64,000 nt of DNA. Source: JAGLSB01 sp023135955. GTDB taxonomy: Bacteria; Bacteroidota; Bacteroidia; Bacteroidales; GCA-2748055. The stretch spans positions 1-64,000 of the forward strand of contig DAOVIO010000001.1 in assembly GCA_030673645.1 (NCBI GenBank). Reading direction: 5' to 3'. A program made the translations under genes and the position numbers. This document shows positions 56,960 to 64,000 of the stretch, piece by piece (within the stretch, counting starts at the first letter, position 1; the number at the start of each line of letters is the position of its first letter). Below the pieces are notes generated by a model, which saw only the letters and a program-made list of their open reading frames with translations, had not been told where the DNA came from and searched no databases.

Positions 56960-58414
56960 ATGAAAAAGTTCCTGTTAAAAGCAATCGCAGTCTCTTTTAC
57001 AAGCAGTCTCTTTGCGCAAAACGATAAACCCAACGTATTGTTTATTGCCATCGATGATATGCGTCCGGAACTCAATTGTTACGGCGAATCTCAGATCATC
57101 AGTCCGAATATGGACCGCCTGGCAAACGAGGGGATAACATTTACACGAGCTTATTGCCAGCAAGCCCTTTGCGGGCCTTCACGTTTAAGTCTGATGACAG
57201 GTATGCACCCCGATGGAATTGGAAATTACGGAATGAATAGTTCCAATAAAATAGAATGGCGTGATTACCGACCAGGTGTAACAAGTTTACCGGAACAATT
57301 CAGAAACAATGGTTATTATGCTGAAGGTTTTGGAAAGATTTATGATAACCGATTAGGCATTGATGAAGGATATTCCTGGGATAAGTTTACACAAGGATGG
57401 AAGGGCGCATACAGTTCTCCACGGGCTCAGGAAATACTGGCCACAGCAGATTCTTTGATCGCCATAGGCGAGGAACCGGATATTATCCGGCCAGCAGTTG
57501 ATTTTTGGGATACAACAGACGAAACTTATACCGACGGCAGCAATACAAAACTAGCTGTCGAATTCCTTCAAAACTACATCAAGGATGAACCTTTTTTCTT
57601 GGCAGTGGGTTTTTCAAAACCGCATCTTCCTTTTGTAGCACCAAAAAAATATTGGGATTTATATGATCGCAATAGCATAAAACTTCCACAATATGCCAAT
57701 GTTGCCCCGGGCTTTACGGAATACACTTTGTCGCCATATAAAGAAATTGAGTCCTATATAAGCAGGTCCATTATTGATGAGGACAAAACCAAAGAACTTC
57801 GTCATGGTTATTACGCCTGTATAAGTTATGTAGATGCACAGATTGGTAAAATTCTGCAAGCCCTGGAGGATAAAGGCGAGCTCCAGAACACCATTATTGT
57901 TTTATGGGGTGATCATGGATTTAAGCTCGGTGATTTTGGTGAATGGGCAAAAGCTACCAACCTTGAAATAGATACACGGGTGCCTTTCATCATCCGCTTC
58001 CCGAAAAAAAGTATGGCAGGTACAAAGATAGCTACCCCGATAGAATTAACCGACATTATGCCTACACTGTGCGATTTTGCCAACATTGAAACCCCTTCAA
58101 ATGCAGAGGGGAAAAGTCTTCTTCCATTACTTTGCGACCAAAACGCTGAATTAAGGCCCTTTGCATTAACCCAATATCCTAGAAATGGTATGGCATACTC
58201 AATTCGAACCCAAAAGTGGCGCTATACAGAATATGTCGATAAAAATACTTTCGAAACACGGGAACAGGAACTTTACCTGATACGTGATGAAATCCTAATG
58301 GAGGAAGAAAATGTTGAAGATCTGTACCCGGAAGAGGTAGCACGATTGTCGAAAATGCTGCATGATTATCTGGAAACAGCTCCAAGGTGGGATGGTCCGG
58401 CTATACCCTATTAG
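56960..58414 (+). CDS. S1 sulfatase, Cys-type (iduronate-2-sulfatase-like)
   Basis: The protein has 484 residues with a signal peptide ending SLFAQ. FIAIDDMRPELNCYGE forms the first metal site, the formylglycine motif LCGPSR carries Cys71, and VLWGDHGFKLGDFGEWAKA the second site. Overall motifs parallel the sulfatase starting at 53478 throughout, so the two are paralogues that may attack differently placed sulfates of the same repeating unit. The C-terminal half differs most, consistent with changed substrate contacts. It starts 239 bases after the preceding sulfatase and is followed 44 bases later by the next one. Confidence 0.93.
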   Translation: MKKFLLKAIAVSFTSSLFAQNDKPNVLFIAIDDMRPELNCYGESQIISPNMDRLANEGITFTRAYCQQALCGPSRLSLMTGMHPDGIGNYGMNSSNKIEWRDYRPGVTSLPEQFRNNGYYAEGFGKIYDNRLGIDEGYSWDKFTQGWKGAYSSPRAQEILATADSLIAIGEEPDIIRPAVDFWDTTDETYTDGSNTKLAVEFLQNYIKDEPFFLAVGFSKPHLPFVAPKKYWDLYDRNSIKLPQYANVAPGFTEYTLSPYKEIESYISRSIIDEDKTKELRHGYYACISYVDAQIGKILQALEDKGELQNTIIVLWGDHGFKLGDFGEWAKATNLEIDTRVPFIIRFPKKSMAGTKIATPIELTDIMPTLCDFANIETPSNAEGKSLLPLLCDQNAELRPFALTQYPRNGMAYSIRTQKWRYTEYVDKNTFETREQELYLIRDEILMEEENVEDLYPEEVARLSKMLHDYLETAPRWDGPAIPY

Positions 58415-58458
58415 GATAAAACAAAACCAATTAATTTTCAGAAACAGTTTGACAACAA

Positions 58459-59898
58459 ATGAAAAAGGGATTATTGCTAATTGCACCTGTAATTTTAGGA
58501 ATTGGCTGTAGTATTGCTGAAAATAAGGCAGAACAAAAACCTAACATTATTTATATTCTTGCCGATGATCTCGGATACGGGGATTTAAGCTGCTTAGGTC
58601 AGGAAACATTATACACACCTAACATTGACAAACTGGCTAAGGAAGGGATGATCTTTACCCAGCATTATGCCGGATCTCCAGTTTGTGGTCCCTCAAGAGC
58701 AGTATTAATGACAGGCCAGCATACAGGACATGCTATCATCCGCGGAAATAAAGCATTTCAAGGTATTGGGGTAGCTCCCCTTGAACCACAGATAGTTACA
58801 TTACCCGAAGCACTAAAGAATAACACGTCTTATACTACCGCAATGTGTGGAAGGTGGCACCTCGGGGGTGAGTTATCGGATCAGACACCTTACCATCGGG
58901 GATTCGATTACCATTTTGGGAAGCTAAGTTCAGATTATGGCAATAGGTTTGGTGTTATGATTGATACCCTTTGGGATGAAACCGGCAATCATATCCCTTA
59001 CCAAAGCTATTCGAAATTACAGGTAGAACCCATGTATGAAAACGGAAAGTTGTTTAATCTTTCTGAAGTCGAGATGGCTATGAGACCAATCAATATGGAT
59101 GAGTTAGTCACCGACAAAGCGGTCCGCTATATAGAAACAGACAGGAAGTATCCCTTTTTTTTATACATAGCATATAGTCTGGTTCATGCTCCTATGGAGT
59201 ACCATAAGAAATACCCGGTAAGCAATACAGATTGGCCGGAAGAGGAAAGGGCCTTTGCAAGCATGCTAACAGCTCTGGATGATTATGTGGGTAAAATACT
59301 GAAAGCTCTGGATGATGCCGGGCTCACAGACAATACCATTGTAATCTTTTCCAGTGATAATGGCGCACACAGCGAGCAACACGATTATCGCTTCTTTAAT
59401 TCAAGTGGGAAGTTTAAAGAATACAAACGTTCATTTCATGAGGGCGGATTCCGGGAACCCTTGATCGTGCGATGGCCGGGTGTGGTTGATGCAGGAAGTC
59501 ATTCCGATCATATTTCAGCATTTTGGGATATTATGCCAACCTTATGCGATATTGCAGGAGCTCCTGTTCCTGAACAAAGCGATGGAATTTCATTTTTGCC
59601 AGGCATTAAAGGTGAAAAACAAACAGAACACGAATACCTCTACTGGGAATTCAATGAAGATATTTACAAAAAGAAAGGGAATTACAAACAAGCAGTGCGC
59701 CTCGATGATTGGAAAGGGATCTATTATATCAATGATGACATTTTTGAATTATACAATCTTAAGGAGGATATTTCAGAAGAGAATAACATTGCAGAGGAGT
59801 ATCCTGACATAGTTGAAAAGATTAGAGAAATAATGAAGGAAGCACATACTCCAAATGAACGTTTTCCATTGCTGAAGGAAGAAAGGGCTATGAACTAA
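58459..59898 (+). CDS. S1 sulfatase, Cys-type lipoprotein (arylsulfatase A-like)
   Basis: The protein has 479 residues with a lipobox (LGIGC, Cys17). YILADDLGYGDLSCLGQ is the classical arylsulfatase opening. The formylglycine motif VCGPSR has Cys76, followed by LMTGQHTGHAIIRGNK, typical of the arylsulfatase A branch. GRWHLGGE and FSSDNGAHSEQ complete the active site. It is envelope-anchored. The starting motif and the HTGHAIIRGN segment set it apart from the other sulfatases of the locus, so it probably cuts a different sulfate position or an exo-linked residue. Confidence 0.93.
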   Translation: MKKGLLLIAPVILGIGCSIAENKAEQKPNIIYILADDLGYGDLSCLGQETLYTPNIDKLAKEGMIFTQHYAGSPVCGPSRAVLMTGQHTGHAIIRGNKAFQGIGVAPLEPQIVTLPEALKNNTSYTTAMCGRWHLGGELSDQTPYHRGFDYHFGKLSSDYGNRFGVMIDTLWDETGNHIPYQSYSKLQVEPMYENGKLFNLSEVEMAMRPINMDELVTDKAVRYIETDRKYPFFLYIAYSLVHAPMEYHKKYPVSNTDWPEEERAFASMLTALDDYVGKILKALDDAGLTDNTIVIFSSDNGAHSEQHDYRFFNSSGKFKEYKRSFHEGGFREPLIVRWPGVVDAGSHSDHISAFWDIMPTLCDIAGAPVPEQSDGISFLPGIKGEKQTEHEYLYWEFNEDIYKKKGNYKQAVRLDDWKGIYYINDDIFELYNLKEDISEENNIAEEYPDIVEKIREIMKEAHTPNERFPLLKEERAMN

Positions 59899-60120
59899 GC
59901 TCGCGAGCTCACGAAATAATTTAGGTATGGTAAGCAAAACAAATCAGAATTAATTTTATTGAAGATCAATCTGGCCATTAAAATATGCTACAAGCAGATG
60001 AATCTGAATAACAAAATAAGAAGCAATTCGATAAAAGCCCTTCAAGAATGCAGAGGGCAAATATGAGCTGCATTATGATCTTTTTAATTGTATAAAAATT
60101 AAGTTTTAAATCACTTCTTT

Positions 60121-61803
60121 ATGAAGACAAAACTGGCAACTGCCTTATTCCTTGGGGACCTATTATTATTGACAGCTTGTGGAACTCAACCGGAAGAAAA
60201 GGGGCAAAAACAACCAAATATCTTATTCATCCTAACTGATGATCAGTCCATGGATCAATTTAATTTCCTCCCGGAAGGAAAAAATGAAGACGGTACTTTT
60301 ATGAACCTGACTCCAACAATTGATACACTGGCCAGCCAGGGGGTGATTCTCGACGGACTTTATTGTCCGAGCCCCTTAAGCGTTCCGAGTCGGTTTAATT
60401 ATCTAACCGGAATGTATGCCTCCCGGGCAACCAATCAGTGGATGCAGGATTTACATCGCATCCATAAACATACCTTTATAGCTCAGGAACCGGAAATAAC
60501 CCCCGAAACACCTACTCTTGCCAGACAATTAAAGGAATTGGGCTATGTTACAGGTTTTATTGGTAAAAACCATAGTGTGGAGCAAAGTGAATGGACAAAA
60601 CTGCCGGTTGATGCCGATGTTACTACTGAAGAATCAAAACAATATTTGCAGGCTCAGCAAAAGCTGATAAAACAGGCCATTGAAAACGTTGGATTTGATT
60701 ATGCAGACAGAATCTACCATACCAATCCCTGGGCTCACGGACCAAAAGCTATTTCAGTTCATAATCTTGAGTGGCTGACAGAAGGAGCATTGGGCTTCAT
60801 AGATAAAAATGCAGACAAACCCTTTTATCTTTATTTTGCCGTAACCATTCCTCATTCTCCAAAAAATGGATGGAAATCGGATCCAAAGGCCACACCCGCA
60901 GGGATTTTAGATTCTTCTCCAGAGATTGGAACTGACCGGAAGAGCATTCCGAAACGTCTGAAAGAAAAAAATCTCGAAATGTCAAGAGGGGATATGTTAT
61001 GGCTGGACGATAATATTGGAGCTTTGATTAAAAAACTGGAAGAGAAAGAAATTCTGGACAATACCATCATAGTTTATGTTAGCGATCACGGCGTGGAAAG
61101 CGGAAAAACCACTGCCTACCAAGGTGGTATGAAAACCAAAGGATTTATCTGGGCGAAAAATCTGGCCGGAGAGAAAGTCAATCATAGTCTCTGCAGTACA
61201 GTAGATTTAGTGCCCACTTTAATGGATATGGCAGGTGGAAAGCTTGCTGATTATCCATACGACGGTGTGAGTCTTAAACCCATTTTAACCGGAGAGAAGG
61301 ACGAGGTTCGCAATTCGGTTTATGGCGAAATGGGACATTCCAGGGCAGTGATAAAAGGAAAGTATAAGTATATAGCATTGCGCTATTCAGATTATACTTT
61401 AAATATGTCAAAAAGCGAAAGAGAAGCCTGGATGGAAGCAATGGGAATATATATGAGAGCAATAGGCAGACCACCTTTCGATAACGATCTGAATGGACCC
61501 TTTGGTCATTCAGGACAAATACCCGGGGGATGGGACAATGAATGGAAAGCCATGAAAAAATACCCTGCCTATTTCGATGCGGATCAGCTTTATAATCTGG
61601 AAGAAGATCCCAACGAACAAAATAACCTGGCAGCTATTCCTGAATACCTGGATATTATGAATGAGATGAAAGAGGAGCTTCAGATATATATCGATAAACT
61701 ACCAGGTGGATTTGCTGAGTTTAAGGAGGATGAATTTGAGAGCTTTCCGCAGGATAGTATTCTGGAACGTGCAGCCCGATTAAGAAAAAGTGTCTTTCAT
61801 TAA
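60121..61803 (+). CDS. S1 sulfatase, Ser-type lipoprotein
   Basis: The protein has 560 residues with a lipobox (LLTAC, Cys20). ILTDDQSMDQFNFL gives the metal Asp pair. The formylglycine motif is SVPSR, with Ser87 where the other seven sulfatases have Cys. Ser-type motifs are matured to formylglycine by anaerobic sulfatase-maturating radical SAM enzymes, not by aerobic FGE. The rest (FIGKNHSVE in place of GKWH, YVSDHGVESGK, FDADQLYNLEED, KLPGGFAEF) is closest to the sulfatases starting at 41958 and 49778, so it is a paralogue that carries a different nucleophile precursor. Confidence 0.9.
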   Translation: MKTKLATALFLGDLLLLTACGTQPEEKGQKQPNILFILTDDQSMDQFNFLPEGKNEDGTFMNLTPTIDTLASQGVILDGLYCPSPLSVPSRFNYLTGMYASRATNQWMQDLHRIHKHTFIAQEPEITPETPTLARQLKELGYVTGFIGKNHSVEQSEWTKLPVDADVTTEESKQYLQAQQKLIKQAIENVGFDYADRIYHTNPWAHGPKAISVHNLEWLTEGALGFIDKNADKPFYLYFAVTIPHSPKNGWKSDPKATPAGILDSSPEIGTDRKSIPKRLKEKNLEMSRGDMLWLDDNIGALIKKLEEKEILDNTIIVYVSDHGVESGKTTAYQGGMKTKGFIWAKNLAGEKVNHSLCSTVDLVPTLMDMAGGKLADYPYDGVSLKPILTGEKDEVRNSVYGEMGHSRAVIKGKYKYIALRYSDYTLNMSKSEREAWMEAMGIYMRAIGRPPFDNDLNGPFGHSGQIPGGWDNEWKAMKKYPAYFDADQLYNLEEDPNEQNNLAAIPEYLDIMNEMKEELQIYIDKLPGGFAEFKEDEFESFPQDSILERAARLRKSVFH

Positions 61804-61821
61804 TTCTAAAAACATAAAATT

Positions 61822-63588
61822 ATGGTCTATATCCTTTTTCTAATCCTGATATCCAGCCTTTTTGTGGCGGGATGTAAATCTTCAGAAGAAACAAAACAAA
61901 TACCTAATGTAATCATCATCCTGAGCGACGATCAGGGTTGGGGTGATCTAAGTATGAATGGTAATACAAACCTAAATACCCCAAACATTGATGGAATAGC
62001 CAGGGACGGAGTAACTTTTAATAATTTTTATGTTTGTGCGGTCTGCTCGCCCACCAGGGCCGAATTATTGACAGGACGATACAATTTTCGAGGTGGAATA
62101 TACAGTACAGGAGGTGGTGGTGAACGTCTGGATATTGACGAAACTACTATAGCCGAAGTGTTCAAAGATGCCGGTTATCAAACGGCTGCCTATGGAAAAT
62201 GGCACAACGGCATGCAATATCCCTATCATCCAAACGCCAGGGGATTTGATGATTTCTATGGTTTCTGCTCTGGACATTGGGGAAATTACTTCTCACCAAT
62301 GCTTGAGCATAATGGGAAAATTGTTAAGGGAAATGGATTTATAATCGACGACTTCACCGATCACGGACTTGCTTTTATGGAGAAAAACAAGGACAAAGCC
62401 TTTTTTCTCTACCTTCCTTTCAATACTCCCCATACCCCATTTCAGGCTCCTGCTAAAAATTGGGATAACTTCAAAGACAAGGAAATAAAACTGCTGGATT
62501 ATACAGGTAAGGAAGATCTGGTGGAAACCCGGGCAGCTCTGGCGATGTGCCAGAACATTGATGAAAATGTGGGTCGTATTATTGCCAAAACAGAAGAACT
62601 AGGGATAGATGGCAATACCATTGTGCTTTATTTTAGCGATAATGGTCCGGCCAGAAAAAGATGGAATGGAGGTATGTTGGATAGAAAAGGTAGCACTAAT
62701 GAAGGAGGAGTGAGATCCCCTCTCGTTATGAAATGGCCTTCAGGAATTGAGGCGGGAATAAAAACTGACCGCCTGGTCTCGGTTACAGACTTGCTGCCAA
62801 CCTTAAGCGATATGTGCAATATCCCTTTGCAAACCAACAAAGCTCTTGACGGGATAAGCGTGAAAAGCACAATCGTTGATGGTGAAACAGATTGGGCAGA
62901 CCGCTTTGTATTGAATAACTGGAAGGAAAAAATAAGTATCAGATGTCAACAGTACAGGTTATCACAAGATGAGAAGCTTTATGATATCTCAACTGACAGG
63001 GGGCAGAAAAAAGATCTAAGCGCTGAGCTTCCTGAAATCAAAGCAGAAATGATGAAAGTTGCACAGGAATTCCTGAAACAAAAAGAAGAGGAGCTTCCGA
63101 AGGAGGATGATCGTCCCTTTTACTTAGGGCATCCTGCTATGAAGTATACTCAGATACCGGCCCGGGATGGAACAGCTTATGGTAATGTCAAACGGTCCAA
63201 CCAATGGCCGAATTGCTCCTTCTTCACAAATTGGATAAGCATAGAAGATAGCATCACATGGAAGGTAAATGTCCCAGAAGACGGGAAATTCAATCTTACA
63301 CTATATTACACATGTCCTGAAGGGGATCAGGGATCCACTATTCAATTATCAGTGGGTGGAAACAAATTACAAGCTAAAATCCTTGAAGCATATGATCCAC
63401 CGCTTCGGGGAATGGATGAAGATTTGTCGCCACGAATAGAATCCTATGTAAAAGATTGGAAAGTTATTGAAATTGGTGCAATTAATTTGGAAAAAGGAGA
63501 GTCTGATATGTGTATAAAAGCACTTGAGATGCCAGGAAGAAGTGTAATGGATTTTCGTTTACTTTTGTTTGAAAGAATTGATATCTAA
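61822..63588 (+). CDS. S1 sulfatase, Cys-type lipoprotein with C-terminal beta domain
   Basis: The protein has 588 residues with a lipobox (FVAGC, Cys18). ILSDDQGWGDLSMNGN, formylglycine motif VCSPTR with Cys75, YGKWHNGMQYPYHP and YFSDNGPARKRWNGG are intact; this is the Thr form of the CxPxR motif. After the sulfatase fold a ~130-residue extension (SITWKVNVPEDGKFNLTLYY through MDFRLLLFE) looks like a beta-sandwich of the CBM or DUF5077 kind and may bind carbohydrate. It follows the Ser-type gene by 18 bases and is the last complete gene of the locus in the window. Confidence 0.92.
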   Translation: MVYILFLILISSLFVAGCKSSEETKQIPNVIIILSDDQGWGDLSMNGNTNLNTPNIDGIARDGVTFNNFYVCAVCSPTRAELLTGRYNFRGGIYSTGGGGERLDIDETTIAEVFKDAGYQTAAYGKWHNGMQYPYHPNARGFDDFYGFCSGHWGNYFSPMLEHNGKIVKGNGFIIDDFTDHGLAFMEKNKDKAFFLYLPFNTPHTPFQAPAKNWDNFKDKEIKLLDYTGKEDLVETRAALAMCQNIDENVGRIIAKTEELGIDGNTIVLYFSDNGPARKRWNGGMLDRKGSTNEGGVRSPLVMKWPSGIEAGIKTDRLVSVTDLLPTLSDMCNIPLQTNKALDGISVKSTIVDGETDWADRFVLNNWKEKISIRCQQYRLSQDEKLYDISTDRGQKKDLSAELPEIKAEMMKVAQEFLKQKEEELPKEDDRPFYLGHPAMKYTQIPARDGTAYGNVKRSNQWPNCSFFTNWISIEDSITWKVNVPEDGKFNLTLYYTCPEGDQGSTIQLSVGGNKLQAKILEAYDPPLRGMDEDLSPRIESYVKDWKVIEIGAINLEKGESDMCIKALEMPGRSVMDFRLLLFERIDI

Positions 63589-63596
63589 AAGGGAAG

Positions 63597-63627
63597 TTGG
63601 CGATTAGATGGCTATGATATAATTTTG
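63597..63627 (+). promoter_or_regulatory. Promoter for the last gene in the window
   Basis: TTG (63597-63599), a 20-base spacer and TAATTTTG (63620-63627) match the Bacteroidota promoter form, ending 33 bases before the ATG at 63661. This suggests a separate transcript from the sulfatase gene upstream. Confidence 0.5.
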
Positions 63628-63660
63628 CGGGAAAAGATATCAGTATTAATAACAAGAAAA

Positions 63661-64000
63661 ATGCCTAATAATCTCTTAGAAATCATTAGTTGGAATAAAG
63701 TTTTATTCTTCCATCTAACTTTTCTTATGTGTTTTACGGATCCGATTATCCAGGCACAGGAAACTTATACCCCATACACCATTCGAATTGATATATCAAG
63801 AATAAGCAATCCAGATTGGTTTAATACCATGTATATTGCTGAAAGCACAATTACCAACTGGCAGTTTAAAGCCATGAATCAGGAATCAGAAAATGTTTAT
63901 TATTACTCTGATACTATATTGGAAGGAACTACAATCCGGCCAACGTTCTCTTACTCTGAAGGCTGGGGGACATCTGAAAGGGCACCAATTTGTGCCCAGG
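63661..64000 (+). CDS. Secreted protein, 3' end outside the window
   Basis: The frame is open from ATG 63661 to the window end (113 codons). A hydrophobic segment at residues 15-34 and a probable cleavage site after DPIIQAQ indicate export. The following residues (YTIRIDISRISNPDWF, STITNWQF, SYSEGWGTSE) are beta-rich and I do not recognise a family. A preceding promoter suggests its own transcript, but its place at the end of the sulfatase group suggests a role in the same locus. The full-length sequence is needed before any call. Confidence 0.7.
   Translation, partial: MPNNLLEIISWNKVLFFHLTFLMCFTDPIIQAQETYTPYTIRIDISRISNPDWFNTMYIAESTITNWQFKAMNQESENVYYYSDTILEGTTIRPTFSYSEGWGTSERAPICAQ

Overview
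The window reads as a chromosomal segment of an AT-rich member of the Bacteroidota, probably a marine or sediment-dwelling Bacteroidales/Marinilabiliales-type bacterium. The evidence is: type IX secretion (T9SS) sorting domains of both type A and type B; a PorP/SprF protein; a fused SecDF; a large sulfatase locus; weak Shine-Dalgarno sequences; and promoter matches to the Bacteroidota form (TTTG or TTG, about 19 bp, TAnnTTTG). The genus cannot be fixed from the sequence alone.

Region 1 (1-10747) is a cell-surface and secretion cluster. It holds the 3' part of a very large T9SS type B (gliding-type) surface protein, a PorP/SprF partner, a PD40/PKD secreted protein, an unrecognised secreted protein, and a large membrane sensor that joins an extracytoplasmic propeller to a SpoIIE-type phosphatase. 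The first three genes abut with 0-1 base spacing and look like one operon.

Region 2 (10789-34244) is mostly housekeeping: lipoprotein, der, era and rluB on the minus strand; glmM; a MacA/MacB/TolC-like export operon without its own ATPase; malate dehydrogenase; secDF; tatA; a Na+/Ca2+ exchanger; a LolD-type ATPase; a DUF2400 protein; trmN6; a cluster of REP-like palindromes; a saccharopine dehydrogenase family gene; a HigBA-type toxin-antitoxin pair with a promoter almost on top of the toxin start; and mutS.

Region 3 (34328-35412) is a junction. It has tRNA-Gly(GCC) with promoter and terminator, tRNA-Leu(UAA), the degraded C-terminal end of what looks like a serine recombinase, and two small overlapping genes, the second apparently frameshifted at a T9 run. 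This looks like an old integration scar next to tRNA-Leu.

Region 4 (35843-64000) is a polysaccharide utilisation locus for a sulfated glycan. It contains an AraC-type regulator, a sodium:solute symporter, a cytoplasmic GH130-type enzyme, two GH5-like enzymes, a GH10-like enzyme, a secreted isomerase-like TIM barrel and eight S1 sulfatases (seven Cys-type, one Ser-type). No SusC/SusD pair and no sulfatase-maturating enzyme lie in the window. The most striking feature is an apparent duplication of a GH5-sulfatase gene pair. One copy encodes two lipoproteins; the other encodes two T9SS-exported proteins with FN3 repeats. Between them is a dead glycosidase gene (DUF5060 remnant) with two stops in its signal peptide. 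A plausible scheme, inferred, is that the T9SS copies attack polymer outside the cell, the lipoproteins and secreted sulfatases desulfate and trim oligosaccharides at the envelope, the symporter imports small products, and the GH130 enzyme handles a mannoside-type product inside.
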